A stretch of 64,000 nt of DNA from Tachypleus tridentatus (taxonomy: Eukaryota > Arthropoda > Merostomata > Xiphosura > Limulidae), in NCBI RefSeq assembly GCF_004210375.1, contig NC_134837.1:158079310-158143309 (forward strand), read 5' to 3'. Under the pieces are notes generated by a model. That model did no database searches, was not told where the DNA came from, and saw only the letters and a list, made by a program, of their open reading frames with translations. Below are positions 11,601 through 22,739 of the stretch, piece by piece. Positions within the stretch are counted from its first letter, which is position 1. Each line of letters begins with the position of its first letter. Made by a program: the position numbers and the translations under genes.

Positions 11601-13430
11601 CGCAGATAACCCTCGTACAGTTTTGCGCGAAATTCAAAACGAACCAAACCAATACATAATGTACCTGAGATACATTTTTACTTCAAGTGGGTTTCTCGTC
11701 ATCATGAATTCAATACATACTTTCAAGCTTTGCGTTTTCGCGGAAAGTAAGTTTATAAAACTGACTTTCCCAAAATATAACTCATTTATGACTTTCCCAT
11801 CAATTATTTGTTTGTTTGTTTGTTTGGAATTAACCGTAGAGTTATACAATGGGCTATCTGTACTCTGCCCACCACGGTATCGAAACTCAATTACTTGTAT
11901 TGGAAGTCTGGAAAATATAACTCATTTATGACTTTCCCATAAATGATTTGTTTGTTTGTTTAGAATTAACTGTAAAGTTATACAATGGGCTATCTGTGTT
12001 CTGCCCACTACGGTATCGAAACTCAATTACTTGCATTGGAAGTGTGGAAACATACCGCTGTGCCATCGGAGAGCTTTAGTGGTTATGTTTGTGCGTTGTT
12101 TTATCTGGTAGGCAGGTAGTAATGAAGTTGTAATTATCATCTAAAGAAGTTTAAAGCTACGTTTCTAATAATGTGTTATCACTAAGTAAGTGAGATTAGT
12201 GACATGAAAAACACAAGAGAACAAAATCTTACGTATGAATAACAATTAAGAAAGGATAAGGTGTAGTGTAATTATTGGGAAGGGTCGAATGTACAATATC
12301 ATTAAATAAAGAGGAGGAAATGTGGTAAAATTGTACGGTTTACTTATGAACTTTTATTGTACTTATGAAGACTGCAATTTTTCTTATCCTTACAAAGTTA
12401 GGCTTATATTTTTAGGACGAATGCATAGGAAGTGGCTTTTAAATATAAGTTACAAAGATGAAGAAAACCAAAAGATATAGCTTGGAGTATTTTATCAATA
12501 ATTAATAATTACCAAAGTGACTCATGCATCATTAACGTATAACGTGCTCTAAGTTTCTTAAGAGTTACTTGAGACTAATATTCTTTATGTTACGTTTAAG
12601 ACATTTGCTCAGATTCGATCATGAGTGTATAACACGCGCTCTTAATTTCTCAGCACTTTGTATATTAACTAATAAACAATGTATCATAAGGGTGAACTTT
12701 GTAGATGCTAGTTTTTAGTCAGTTGTTGTTAAATACTAATTAGGAATGTATAGATACGTTTTTAATTGACCATAATAAGATATATATACAAAACTGAGAC
12801 TAGTTACAGTAGTCATGGAGGTTGTGAGTTCGTGTTGTCTCTGACTCATGTATCAAAATCGAATGAGTTGAAAAGAACTCCATCTATGAACAATATACTG
12901 GCATTATGTCGAAAATGCCTGTAGCACCACCAGGAAACTCATTCAAAATGGTTATCTATGCCTATGGGAAAGCGCCATCGTGTCCAAAACAACTGAATAA
13001 TCATCAGAGGAGGTTGCCATCTTTGCTGTCAACTGAAAGTGACTTCATGAATGCGCCAATTAAAGGGATGTGACGTTATCCAAGATCTGCTCACGCTTAT
13101 ACACATAGGAGATCGCCATCTTGAGTGGAACTGAAAGTGTGATCATTACTGTGTCGTGTGAACGAATGTGAAGCCACCTGCTATGATCACGCTCACTGGA
13201 AACCACCATATTGGAGCAATCGGAAAGATCATATTTATTCTAGGGGCAAAACCATTTATTTGTATATTTCTAAGGTCCATAGATTACAAACGAAAGTCAG
13301 ATATATCAAATATTTATAATACCTTTGGCTTCTTGTACTTCTTCTGACATATTCCGCATTTGATAACATGTACGTCAAAGTTACGTGGAATAGGCCACGG
13401 CCGGATTTCAACTCCAATGTTTTTGGACAT
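5505..13430 (-). CDS. TRIM2/TRIM3-like TRIM-NHL E3 ubiquitin ligase (three coding exons, one frame break)
   Basis: Joining 13430-13323, 9448-7347 and 5657-5505 gives a protein of about 787 residues if one missing base is allowed for (human TRIM2/TRIM3 are about 744). Domains in order: C3HC4 RING (Cys25, Cys28, Cys40, His42, Cys45, Cys48, Cys62, Cys65), a Cys-rich stretch, B-box2 (about 158-195), coiled coil (about 200-330), filamin/Ig repeat ending in [10 protein letters not shown] (about 375-465), then six NHL repeats (about 525-787) closing the beta-propeller. This order is diagnostic of the TRIM2/3 branch. Known members are cytoplasmic RING E3 ligases that choose substrates through the NHL propeller, notably in neurons. 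Introns are about 3.9 kb and 1.7 kb and hold SINE copies. Odd point: the RING and B-box segments of exon 2 are in different frames. A candidate AATAAA on the minus strand lies at 5378-5373. The promoter is not visible; an untranslated first exon probably lies beyond 13483. TRIM2 versus TRIM3 cannot be resolved. Confidence 0.92.
5658..7346 (-). other. TRIM2/3-like intron 2
   Basis: This 1.7-kb intron separates NHL repeats 5 and 6. It holds a minus-strand SINE-A copy at 6041-6314; nothing else in it resembles coding sequence. Confidence 0.85.
6041..6314 (-). mobile_element. SINE-A copy in TRIM intron 2, minus
   Basis: Full length from the TTTG-rich tail to GGCCCGCCATGGCC at the head. Both flanks contain ATTGTTTGTTT, which may be a target duplication but overlaps the tail repeat. 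Confidence 0.88.
7347..9448 (-). CDS. TRIM2/3-like main exon: RING 3' half, B-box, coiled coil, filamin, NHL 1-5
   Basis: The acceptor is a pyrimidine-rich tract ending TTTTTAG (AG at 9450-9449); the donor is ATTCAG|GTTAAT (GT at 7346-7345). From 9448 the first frame gives [12 protein letters not shown] and VTCPICRQQ, completing the RING, then an LMEILEQ helix and a Cys-rich stretch. From about 9236 the second frame runs 630 residues without a stop: [14 protein letters not shown]-box2 (CPKH ... CQDC ... CVTC ... HGGH), coiled coil, filamin repeat and five NHL repeats. The second frame has a stop at 9257-9255 and the first at 9151-9149, so the shift must lie between them. A genuine single-exon reading needs one added base or two removed. 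Confidence 0.93.
9773..9900 (+). mobile_element. SINE-B1 copy, plus
   Basis: Reference description of this family: TCCCCGGTGACATAACGGTATG (A-box area), ACTTACAACGCTAGAAA with a TAC anticodon-like triplet, B box GGTTTTGATACC, GTGGTGGCCAGAACACAGATA, then TTGTGTAATT and a (CAAA) tail. It is about 125 bp, tRNA-derived (tRNA-Val-like loop) and lacks the SINE-A body. Confidence 0.75.
10080..10205 (+). mobile_element. SINE-B1 copy, plus
   Basis: CCACCCAGTGGCACAGTGGCATG, CACACCGCTAGCACCCGGTT, TTGATACCCGTGGTGGGCAG and AGCACAGATATACC match SINE-B1. It lies 180 bp from the previous copy in the same orientation. Confidence 0.75.
10795..10908 (-). mobile_element. SINE-B2 copy, minus
   Basis: On the minus strand CCCTCTCGTACAGCAGTAAG, CTACGGATTTACAACGCTAA and CCTCGGTAAACACAGCAGAT match SINE-B2. 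The B box is altered (GGGCCTCGATTTCCCTC). Confidence 0.65.
11386..11650 (+). mobile_element. SINE-A copy in TRIM intron 1, plus
   Basis: Starts GGGCTCAGCATGGCC, has an intact B box (GGGTTCGAATCC), and ends GCGCGAAATTCAAAACGAACC. The flanks share CAATA-type sequence, too short to call a target duplication. Confidence 0.9.
11772..12047. repeat. 140-bp tandem duplication
   Basis: Two adjacent units start AAAATATAACTCATTTATGA at 11772 and 11912. They agree base for base over most of their length apart from TTTG copy number and scattered substitutions. Each unit contains the tail and B-box part of a minus SINE-B1. Confidence 0.92.
11823..12085 (-). mobile_element. SINE-B1 copy, minus, partly duplicated
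   Basis: The head (GATGGCACAGCGGTATG on the minus strand) lies at about 12053-12070, followed by TTTCGATACCGTAGTGGGCA and the (CAAA) tail. The body and tail occur again at 11823-11910 through the 140-bp tandem duplication, so the second head is missing. Confidence 0.72.
13016..13230. repeat. Degenerate tandem repeat, period about 99 bp
   Basis: GCCATCTTTGCTGTCAACTG-AAAGTG at 13016 recurs as GCCATCTTGAGTGGAACTG-AAAGTG at 13115 and weakly as CCATATTGGAGCAATCGG near 13205. CTCACGCTTATACAC and ATCACGCTCACTGG recur in step. Only about 2.2 units are present, and divergence is substantial. Confidence 0.5.
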
Positions 13431-13483
13431 ATCTTTCAGATCCTTTAACAACAGGAGAGGAGAGTAGAAGGGAGAGATGAGCC
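13323..13483 (-). CDS. TRIM2/3-like exon with start codon and first half of RING
   Basis: On the minus strand an acceptor ending TTTGCAG (AG at 13485-13484) opens the exon at 13483, and donor AAAG|GTATTA closes it at 13323. The first in-frame ATG is at 13430 and yields 36 residues, ending in the first RING cysteine pair (C-G-I-C) and KKYKKPK. The frame upstream of this ATG stays open to the acceptor, so a start in an earlier exon is possible. I prefer 13430 because it gives an N-terminus of 24 residues before the RING, similar to TRIM2/3 relatives. The exon ends on a complete codon, and the next exon continues VLPCLHTFC, exactly the conserved RING sequence. Confidence 0.87.
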
Positions 13484-13718
13484 CTGCAAATTTTAAAAGT
13501 TATTAAAAATTGCAAGAAACATGAGAATTCCTGAAATAATATTAATGGTTAAAATAATATTTGATAGAGTTAAAAAACGAAAGTAATCAAAACAGTAAAG
13601 ATAAATGTTTTCCTTAATTAATCATAGGCTTGTGAAAATACAGGTAAAATATTGTATGAGTTGTTCTTGTAACTATATAACTAAATTTAGGATAATACAA
13701 TTAATTAGAAATATCATT
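13484..13718 (-). other. Sequence 5' of the RING exon (probable upstream intron)
   Basis: It abuts the TTTGCAG acceptor; no upstream exon is recognisable. Confidence 0.4.
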
Positions 13719-13861
13719 GCTTTTTTTGGAATTTCGCACAAAGCTACTCGAGGGCTATCTGTGCTAGCCGTCCCTAATTTAGCAGTGTAAGACTAGAGAG
13801 AAGGCAGCTAGTCATCACCACCCACCGCCAACTCTTGGGTTACTCTTTTACCAACGAATAG
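13719..13861 (-). mobile_element. Truncated SINE-A (tail half only), minus
   Basis: Only the tail and body up to ACTATTCGTTGG are present. The tRNA-derived head is missing, which is a 5' truncation typical of target-primed reverse transcription. Confidence 0.85.
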
Positions 13862-16800
13862 TTCTAGTTAAGTTTTCCTACAGTAAAATATATTTAAATA
13901 TCTCCTAAAATATTGCGAAGATTTTAAAACTCGCAATTACTTTGATCCTCAGCCGATTTTACAAGCTAGTTACAGAAAGGGAAAACCTCAGTAGCCAAGT
14001 GTGTCCAAATTAATCTTCATGACACTCTTGAATTTTAGTGAATCTCAACTGTTTCTTACCAAGTGATCCCAGTTGTGAAAAAGAATTATTTTACAACTGA
14101 TTGAATAGTACGCGAATTTTACTTAATAATTGATAAGCCATTTCACTTACAAACAATCCTAATATATTAATCATTTTTATTAAGTAGCTGTTTAAAGACT
14201 TAATGTGAAATGACACCTTTCTTTACCTATTAGCAGTCAACATAAGATTGCGTAAAATTCTTATTCATAAGATATACGAGAAAGTAGTAAAACAGTAGCT
14301 CATTACTAACCAACGTAAAGAAGAAGTTTTTATACCGCAAATTTATCCTGATGAAACCTTGCCTTAAAGATAAAACATTTTAAATCAGATAAAACAAAAT
14401 AAATTTAAGACAACATCTTGCTTAATTAAATAAATATGATTATTTAAATTGACAAACAATAATAATAATAATACAACTATCGAAACAATATAATAATACC
14501 TTCACTTTACCCTTCAGTATAATGTTTTATTTATTGTAGAAAACAAATTACTTCTCCATGTAATAATTCTGGTTGAAAAATATGTTGTGAGAAGAAAGGT
14601 TTGAGTCATGTTTACAGTTTGGAAAACTGGAACAAAAGTTGCGTAAAGGGCAATAAATGGTGATGATCAAATGTGTATTTTTGACAGCTTATTTAATAAG
14701 CCATTGAAGACAAAAAGAATAAAGGAAATAAAAAAAAAACTTCTACAAGTTGTCGAGAAATAAAATATAAAAATGCCTATAAATCTTAAGCCACAAAATG
14801 GTACACGAACTTTTCATGAAAAAATAAAGCAAATAAAGATGATAACAAGTCTGTACAATGCATTCTTTGCATGCTAGTTATTTGATAATGTTTCTCAAAA
14901 CTTTAATCGATTTTGATTTTCCATAATACATAAAAAACAACGTTAATTTAATTGATCACTGTAAAGTAATTGATGGATATTATAAGTACTCTGGGACTGA
15001 TAAAAGTTTTCAACAGAATGGCTGAGAATCTCAAAGATAAAAAAAAAATTCTTAAATGCCAGTTGATTAAACACAAACAGTTTTGAGCTGATTGCTCTTT
15101 TTAACATTATTGAGTCACAAAAAGTATTACATTCAAAGTTAGTATTTATACAAGCGATTATCTATTACAGTGGCTTCCTCACTTTAAAATTCAACGAAAC
15201 TCTTCCATAAAAAAAGTGCCAAATCTCGCAAACCCCTTCCTAAAATTCACATTTCTAAGGGATTTTCTCCTTTACCTGAGAATAAATTATAAAAAACCGT
15301 GATCTTGGAAATATAAAATTCATTTTTGTTATAATAGTTTTATTACATGATAAAAACAGCAACACTTTTCCAAGGTTTCACTTTCGTAACTCGTATCACT
15401 TCAATTAAGCCTAAACCTGTCCTTCGTATTCATTTTAAAAATAGCACTACCAATTTATTTAATTAAAAAAAAACAGTAAAATATACTCCCCTCCTCTCAC
15501 TTTTTCATTTCTTACAAGGAATCTTGGAGTTACAGTGTATTCTGTGTGATGGATCGGCGCAAACACTTTTACTTCCGCCATTACGGATTTTTTTTCCGAG
15601 AACTCTCTGAAACATTTTGCGAACTCTTAAAAAAAAAGTTCGTAAAACAATGACCCGTTATAATAACATTCAGTTTTCGTGTGTCCTAAAAATGCGCACT
15701 CACCTTTAGTATCTTAATGTATTTGCTCGTCTGCTTCATTTGAACGGATGTAAATACACTTTGGTAGACATTTTGTAGAACAACATATTAAAAGCTCATC
15801 AAAGTTTGAACAAAAAAGTCTGACGTTAAGTCGTACAATAACGTTATAAATATATTTACTGATATTATTAAGTATAGTTAAAACTTAGCCCTATTTCAGT
15901 GCCTGCGATTAGAGTTCATTTGTATTATTTTACAAGTCGTATATTTAAAGTACTGTTGCAATAAAGATACAAAGTTGACCGCCAATGTTTTGCAGATCTC
16001 TAGTAGTAAATTTAGGGTTTTCTTATATGGAAAAGTTAAACGATTCACTCAAAAGATTGATTCAAATATTCATATTCACTTTACAACTATATTATTTATT
16101 TACCAACACCAATGAAAACTTAATTCTACTTACATTCTCTAGAATAGGTTTATTATGGACTCTTTTTTTTTTTTTTGTTGACTCTGAAACTGCTAAACCT
16201 GTGTTTGTAAAATCAATATTACTGCTTTTTTCTGTGTGTTACTTAATACAAAGACCCAAATACGTTATACAAGAAAGTAGAAAGTAGTTCTCTAAACATT
16301 CTACGTTTAAGCAGTTTGTATTGCTACTCATTACCATTGAATTCTACATTCCCAACGATGAATTTTAATTTGTTATTTATTTACTAGCAAATCAAATAAC
16401 GTCTTTATGGTACGAATCGATTCAGATAAAAAAAAAAGTGAATATTCAGACTAACTATGAAACAGGCGTTATGAAACGTAAAATGACTTCACATGAATTA
16501 AAGGTGAGAATGTACATGGTCTGGGTCAGGGCCACTGTTAACTTTTGTAAGACACTGTCGAAACTCAAATACAACAACCCTAAATGAAATTCAAAAGGAA
16601 GTGGTTTAATTAATACTTTTTAATGTATAGAGATAAATTAATAACAATAACTGGATACTACAATTGTACAACAGCAAGATTATAAAGATTACAACACCAC
16701 TATTATAAAGTATTAAACACAATTATACTTTTTATTATCTGAGCGTGTATTAAACTTTATAATACTTACAAATAAACTTGTACTTTTGATTCTTCCAATG

Positions 16801-17574
16801 AAGTATTACACAGAAACACCAAAATACCAGTTTAAATTATTGTTTAGAGTAAAAGTCTTCAATAATTTCTGAATAATCATGAAGTCTCAATATTTTATTT
16901 TCTATAGAAATATCTGAAAGTCCAATGAAGTGGATTTTTAATAGCTTTTGATTAGTTTTAATTCTGAAGAGCTGTAATTGCAGATGCAACAAACATGACA
17001 AAAGTATTTTCCAACTATAGGTACATTTGGAAACAGTTCTTGCAATTACTTTACTCATAATTCCAGGTGAATTGACTAACTGCAATTATGACAGTCATAT
17101 GGAACGTGAAGAAGCGTGTGCTTTAATATCCATAGTCACACTTCATGTCAACACATAGTCCTTACTTCGATAGTCTTAAAGATATTCGAGTAGGGGTTCT
17201 GACCGAATTATTGTAAGAATAAATTTAATAATTTCTCCATCGCTGTTTTTGTGTGGATATTTTTGCCTTATTTTCTTTAAAATGTATCTGAGATCGTGTT
17301 ACTTCGACAAAGTTTCATTATGAGGCTCTGAACATTCACATTCGTTCATCATAAAAACCCATCCTTTCAAATGGGTATATCAAGGAGGTGAAGAGGTTAG
17401 AGCAAAACTGTGACGCTGCACTTTTAATTTTCAATTAGATAATCCATGGCTTCTTACAACTTTAATAATAATTTTTTTAAATATTTCCTTTGCAATAATT
17501 ACAAATTAAAATATCCATGTCTTATTTAAACATAAAATTTTCAGTATGAAGAGCCTTGAGATCCTTTTTCTAAG
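13862..17574. other. Non-coding sequence with one dispersed-repeat copy
   Basis: No gene is recognised. Open frames at 15985-16287 and 16837-17085 have no motifs or homologous context. The 15744-15998 part recurs at 33865-34262. Confidence 0.5.
15744..15998 (+). repeat. Unclassified dispersed repeat, copy 1
   Basis: Shared blocks with 33865-34262 in the same order and orientation: GTAAATACACTTT, TATTAAAAGCTCATCAAAG, CGTACAATAACGTTATAAAT, AACTTAGCCCTA, GTTGCAATAAAGATA and CGCCAATGTTTTGC. No terminal repeats or coding motif are seen. Confidence 0.65.
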
Positions 17575-17694
17575 TCTCCCGCTGGAATAACGGTAAGTCT
17601 TCGGATTTACAACGCTAAAATCAGGGGTTCGATTTTCCTCCGTGGACTCAGCTGATACCCTGATGTGGCTTTGCTATAAGAAAATACACACATT
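17575..17694 (+). mobile_element. SINE-B2 copy, plus
   Basis: Reference description of B2: TCTCCCGCTGGAATAACGG, TCGGATTTACAACGCTAAAA, B box GGGGTTCGATTTTCC, then GTGGACTCAGCTGATA and GATGTGGCTTTGCTATAAGA with an AC-rich tail. It has the same tRNA-like core as B1 but a different 3' end. Confidence 0.75.
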
Positions 17695-17715
17695 TTCTAA
17701 TATATTTTCTAATTA

Positions 17716-17991
17716 AGTTTGTTTGTTTGTATCATTTCACACAAAGCTACACGAGGGCTATGTACGCTTGCCGTCCCTATTTTAATAGTGTAAAACTAGA
17801 AGGAAGGCAGCTAATCATAATGACCCACCGCCAACTCTTGAGCTACTCTTTGACAAACGAATAGTGGGATTGACCGTAATATTATAACGCCCTCACGGCT
17901 GAAAGGGCGAGCATGTTTGGTGTGACGGGAATTCGATCCCGCGACTCTGAGATTGCGCGTCGAGCGCTCTAACTACTTGGCCATGCCGGCC
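17716..17991 (-). mobile_element. SINE-A copy, minus
   Basis: Full length, 20 bp from the SINE-B2 on the opposite strand. The head GGCCGGCATGGCC and B box GGGATCGAATTCCC are recognisable with substitutions. Confidence 0.88.
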
Positions 17992-20900
17992 ACTCTCGCG
18001 CCTGTCCTGATTTGAGTAAACATACTTGTTCATTATGTATTTCGGAACTGTCTACATAATTTTTCATAGAGGTCACTTTTAGATACCACATAAAAATTAA
18101 TTGTAACGTAGAGTGTCTATCCAATAACCATTTGAAATAAAACATTTTAATATTTAAGAACATTCTTATCAAAATTCAGTTTTCTCTATCCATGTCCAAT
18201 CTATATTTTAATCAAGATCTATCGAACCATGTTGATTTAGATTTTAGAACAACTGATAAAGAGTAAGAGAAATACTAGTAGCCCGTAAGGTACATTCACG
18301 GCTTTCACAATGACTCTTATCTTTAAGATTGTAATACAAACCTAACAAAATACTCTAAATGATTTGTCTACCATGAATTTATTATTTAAATACAATGATA
18401 TTTATTACATCTGTTTAAAGCAATGGTAATGGCAGTTGTCACTGGTTTCTTAATTCTTTAGCATATCAAATACCATGGTCGAAATTCTACAACAAACATC
18501 TGAATGTTGAGAGTGAGTAATTCAATGCGTGTTTGAAACTATGATACATAGATAACGCTTGACGACATCGGAATTATCGTACCATTAAAAGCTAACGCTT
18601 TATAATTGTAATCAGTGGAGAGTGAGCGAAAAGAACTTAGCTCAGCGTACGTGATTCCCTGAAAATGCTAGAAAGTGTATTTTTAGCATTTTTAAACCGT
18701 ACTGCTGCCCTTTAGATGTGTGAAACGTGTAATATAAATATTGTAAGAAAAAATTCAATTTCATTACTGGCATGCGAAAATAATAATGAATACTTCAACA
18801 ATATAATAAATCTCTATTAAGCCATGGTTATTGTGATGTATGATAGCAATAATATCTATCTGCAAATGCTTACATACAAAACAGATCTTGCTGGCTGTTG
18901 TTTTTTTTTAACTCTTTGATATATTCAGTATTTTCATGTTTAGTTCTGTAAAGATGACCAGTTATGTCAGGTATAAAATTATTAGAACCATCTTTCATCA
19001 TTACTTTTATACTTATTACGCAAGGTAATTAATGTTGTAAACATATCGTTGAAGAGCTAACTGTCTGATAGTATGAAAGAAAAAAATATTGAGGGTTTCA
19101 AAGACACGACTTGTTTCGATAGGTGGAGCAGCTCTGAATTTCGCTACTTTTCTGAAGCGTCATTGCTAAACGTGCACAAGACGGCAGTGTGTTTGATGAC
19201 AGCGCATGTCTATGAAGATCAGATGACTCGGAAACAGTAATCAATAAAAACAGATCCCTCATGAACTACAGGTACCCAGACTTTAATCAGCTTCAGAAGA
19301 AGATGGGCGGAGGACTAAATCACTGTAAAAATACACCATTTTCCATATCTAAACAAATTTAAAACTTAGTAGCACCCACAGTCTTGCACTGATTAGTATT
19401 GAATTATATCGCGATCAGTGTATCTTGCACATTTACCTATTTTTTTAATATTTTACAATATTTTCATATATGTCATTAAGCAGAGTAATTTGTGGTTAGT
19501 TAAGCAGGGCATTATTAATGGCGTATTTGATTCGTGCTCGTTGTATTTCACGTGAATGCACAAAAATATAAAAAAAAAACATCAACGATAACTTTCAAAC
19601 TACATCGTTTATATCTTTTATACATTTTTTGTAGAGTGGTACTCAAGTTCAGTGTACTGTAATTGGTTCCACTGCATTTGGTTTTGGTTTCTGTAGAGCT
19701 GCTTTGCAACTTAAGCAAATAAATATCGTTAAATTCTGGAAAGCGTTCTAACTTCTTTAATTCAGTATTTCGTCAGACATTAAACATTATTATGATGGCT
19801 AAAACATTTAGAAGGATATAGTAAAATATAAGCTGTTTTAATTGCATAACGCACAAAATATTCTCATTGTTCAAATGTTTTTGTTAATTTGAAAAAAAAA
19901 GAGAAAATTGACAAACTAATTGGAAAGTATAAACAACATTAGTACCTTTTTATCATAATAGCCTGCAGCGTGGTTCATTATTTAATGTCTAAAAATTAGT
20001 ATTTACATTTCAAATTTGTCTTTAGTTTTATAGTGCCTTCAATAAATAGACATATTGCTGTAAGGTTTATGCTACGAAATTACAAACTAAGAAAATAACT
20101 AATATATCCTAACTTACTCTAATCTTTGAGTTTCTCTCTACACCTTTGTTGTTCAATATCTCTTTAGTCAAAATAAGTTCAGCTTCTTATGGAAGAATAA
20201 AGCAGTAGAAACTTAAAATTGAAATAAAAAGTTATGATCTTGACGGTATTTGGACCTTGGATAGTTCACAGTGCAAACCGATAGTGAGTGAGGGGAAGTA
20301 AATCTTTGTATCCACTGAAACGTTTCTATAGTCAGCTCATATGCAATTAAAACATTATCTACTGATATTACTGCGTTTGGTCAAAATTAGTGAAAGAGTT
20401 TCCAAACATATAACATAATAATTAATCTATCTCTCTCACCAAGTCAAAAAAAAAAAAGTTACCTTAAAAACTTATTCATGATACAGAATCCACAACATGT
20501 TTTCTACAAAAGTATTTGATATTTCATATGACATATGAGCTTATATAAAAGACAGAAAAATCTTTAAACTAAAACGGAGTTAAATCACAGTCTATACAAC
20601 AATTCAAGTACACGCTACTTCAAAGAGCACAGAACCACTACGGCTTCACGGTCTTCTAAATTTTACCTACAGGAAGTAACTGTGAAATACATTCTGTAGC
20701 GGTGAAACACGATAAGTTTTATTTTATTTATATAAGTTCCATGATGTCGTGTTTCTTTATGTGATTCTATGAAAATAACATGTTGAAATATGATAATTGA
20801 CTAATCACGTGAAGCAAAACGGAACAAAAAGTGGCGAGTTGGACATCTGCGTATCATATAGTTAGTTAACTGAGGATAAAGGTGGACATCTGCGTATCAT

Positions 20901-21329
20901 ATAGTTAGTTAACTGAGGATAAAGGTCGTCTGGTAATTATTAAATAGTTACTCAAATGCTAAGTTTGATACAATATGTATGTACTAAGATTTGGAGCTTT
21001 AGTAATAGAATGCCTAATTGGACGACAGTACATTGATTTTATTACGTACGAGACACAATATCCAGCTCACGCCAAACCCAACTTTCGAGCCTATTGGTGA
21101 ACTTGTGTGTGACGTCACTGAGTGTATCTCTTGGAAAGCACAATGTTGTCGAAATTATTCTTTTTTTCTCTAATGACGCTAGATGGCAGTTAAAAACTTG
21201 AGAAAAAAAACCCACCAAAAACATAAATGTAAATTAATTTGTCATATTTTACACAAAAGTTTGAGAGAACATCTTTAAAATATTCTAGCATACTAACCAT
21301 TACATGACGGAAAAGGCTGATTGATAAAT
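17992..21329. other. Non-coding sequence, no gene recognised
   Basis: AT-rich with homopolymer runs. The only structure noted is the 43-bp tandem duplication at 20840-20925. Confidence 0.5.
20840..20925. repeat. Perfect 43-bp tandem duplication
   Basis: TGGACATCTGCGTATCATAT ... GGATAAAGG is present twice, starting at 20840 and 20883, with no mismatch seen. Such identity points to a recent event or an assembly artefact. Confidence 0.93.
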
Positions 21330-21776
21330 AAACTTAGTATTCCTGAAATTATTTAGTCTCAAAGTTTAAGGTCACCGAAGTTAAACGCTTTATAATGTTG
21401 GAAGTCTATAAACTCTCCTGGTCAAATATCTGTTGTTTTTCGATTAATAAGCGTTAATCACAGTTATATCTTCTGAGGTTTATAGTATACCAACTGTTGC
21501 AAATCAACAATATTAAACTTTCTCCACAAGTTGCGACGGCTACCTTGTATAATCTTTAGGCAAGATTCTCGAAATTTCAATTGGCAACAATACTGGTATT
21601 TAAACACTTATATACATTGTTGATTCTAACGCTCGAGAATCTTCTACAGATTTAGGAAATAGGCGGAAAATTCACAATACACATTTAACAGTATAAGTTA
21701 TAGACATTTCTAAATACATATTTAACTAAAACAAATATTTATGTTAAAATGAATATATAATTGTAAATCCGTTATA
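21330..21776 (-). repeat. 3' LTR of gypsy copy 1
   Basis: On the minus strand it begins TATAACGGATTTACAATTAT directly after the polypurine tract. GGCAACAATACTGGT sites and ATTAATAAGCG are shared on the + strand with the LTRs at 24.2-24.5, 36.6-37.0 and 43.1-43.7 kb. The distal end is uncertain, because the LTR of copy 2 is about 840 bp. Confidence 0.7.
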
Positions 21777-21822
21777 CCTCCTTCATTAGAGAATTAGAAA
21801 TTGGCGTTATAAAATTTTTAAC

Positions 21823-21861
21823 ACATATATATATACATATATATACACACACACACACACA
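21823..21861. repeat. (AT)n/(AC)n microsatellite
   Basis: ATATATATACATATATATAC followed by about nine AC units, inside the 3' untranslated part of gypsy copy 1. Confidence 0.85.
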
Positions 21862-22029
21862 TAAATATTGATAACAAAGCATTAAGTATAATACATTATC
21901 AAAAAATTATACAACTTCAATAATCATGTCAGTATATAACACAATCAATACAACTAACCATATAATCATAAAATTACACAGCATGTGAAAGTGCACCAAC
22001 GAAAATGTTATCCTTTTGGTAAAGACCCA

Positions 22030-22299
22030 ACACAATGAACAATCACACGACATAGCAGTTCATCGAAAAGTGGAGTAGGTTTAAAGAAAGTAACAGGTAT
22101 ATTCTAGCTATGCTGAACAGGTATGACAAGTTTTACAAAATCGAGAAATATCTTGCTTAATTTTTGGCCAAAAGAAATGTCTTATAATTTTGTCACGTTT
22201 TTTGACGCTTAAATGACTTCCCATGGGGAGTTCATGGACAACTTTCAATATTTCAGAATGATATGCTTTGAAACAACTCTTTGCTAAACCATAACTCAA
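22030..22299 (-). pseudogene. Integrase zinc-finger and core-start fragment of gypsy copy 1
   Basis: A 63-codon frame (22299-22108) contains the integrase HHCC finger: His in AYHSEIL, His in GSHLSV, then CKTCHTC, with FWPKIKQDI between. After a frameshift the core start F-K-P-T-P-L-F and VIVHCVGSLPKG follows to about 22030, then stops. The DDE catalytic residues are absent. Confidence 0.82.
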
Positions 22300-22739
22300 T
22301 CATCTGAAGCTGGCACATCTAGCGGTCTTCATTTTCTCATCAACACACCAGTTTTGATAAGATAACCATTAGAAACTTTCTCCAGCTAATTTTTTTGGCA
22401 GTGGATATTTGAATAGTAAAGAGATTTGTGAACCCTTTTCTTTCTCGACAATCACTTTACTTTTAACATACGGAACTTCGCCAGGTCAGCCAAATCCTTT
22501 AAGTTCATCATTGTCGCTCACCAAGGAATTGTCAGTTGGACAATTATTCACAAGATCCCTGTCGGATCAAAAAATGTCTGAGACAAATCTATGATGTCGT
22601 TCTCCAAACTAGTGCTTATCATTCGTTTTCGGCTTAACTTCTTAGACTGAGCTCGAGTCAGAGCACACAGAGAAACACATCTGGATTCTCCTCAACAACA
22701 ATATCATCCTTAGATGAAACAGTGATCGACTTGCTGATC

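Larger units (their letters stand above)
9449..13322 (-). other. TRIM2/3-like intron 1
   Basis: This 3.9-kb intron splits the RING domain. It contains two SINE-B1 copies (9773-9900, 10080-10205), a minus SINE-B2 (10795-10908), a plus SINE-A (11386-11650), a 140-bp tandem duplication containing a further SINE-B1 (11772-12081), and a degenerate roughly 99-bp tandem repeat close to the donor (13016-13230). Confidence 0.82.

Noticed and set aside
11820-11970. TTTG tandem runs as a CRISPR-like or satellite array
   Set aside because: They are SINE tails; no spaced repeat array exists in the window.
19262-19370. Short in-frame stretch (NYRYPDFNQLQKKMGGG) that looked exon-like
   Set aside because: Bounded by stops with no convincing splice sites and no family match that I know.
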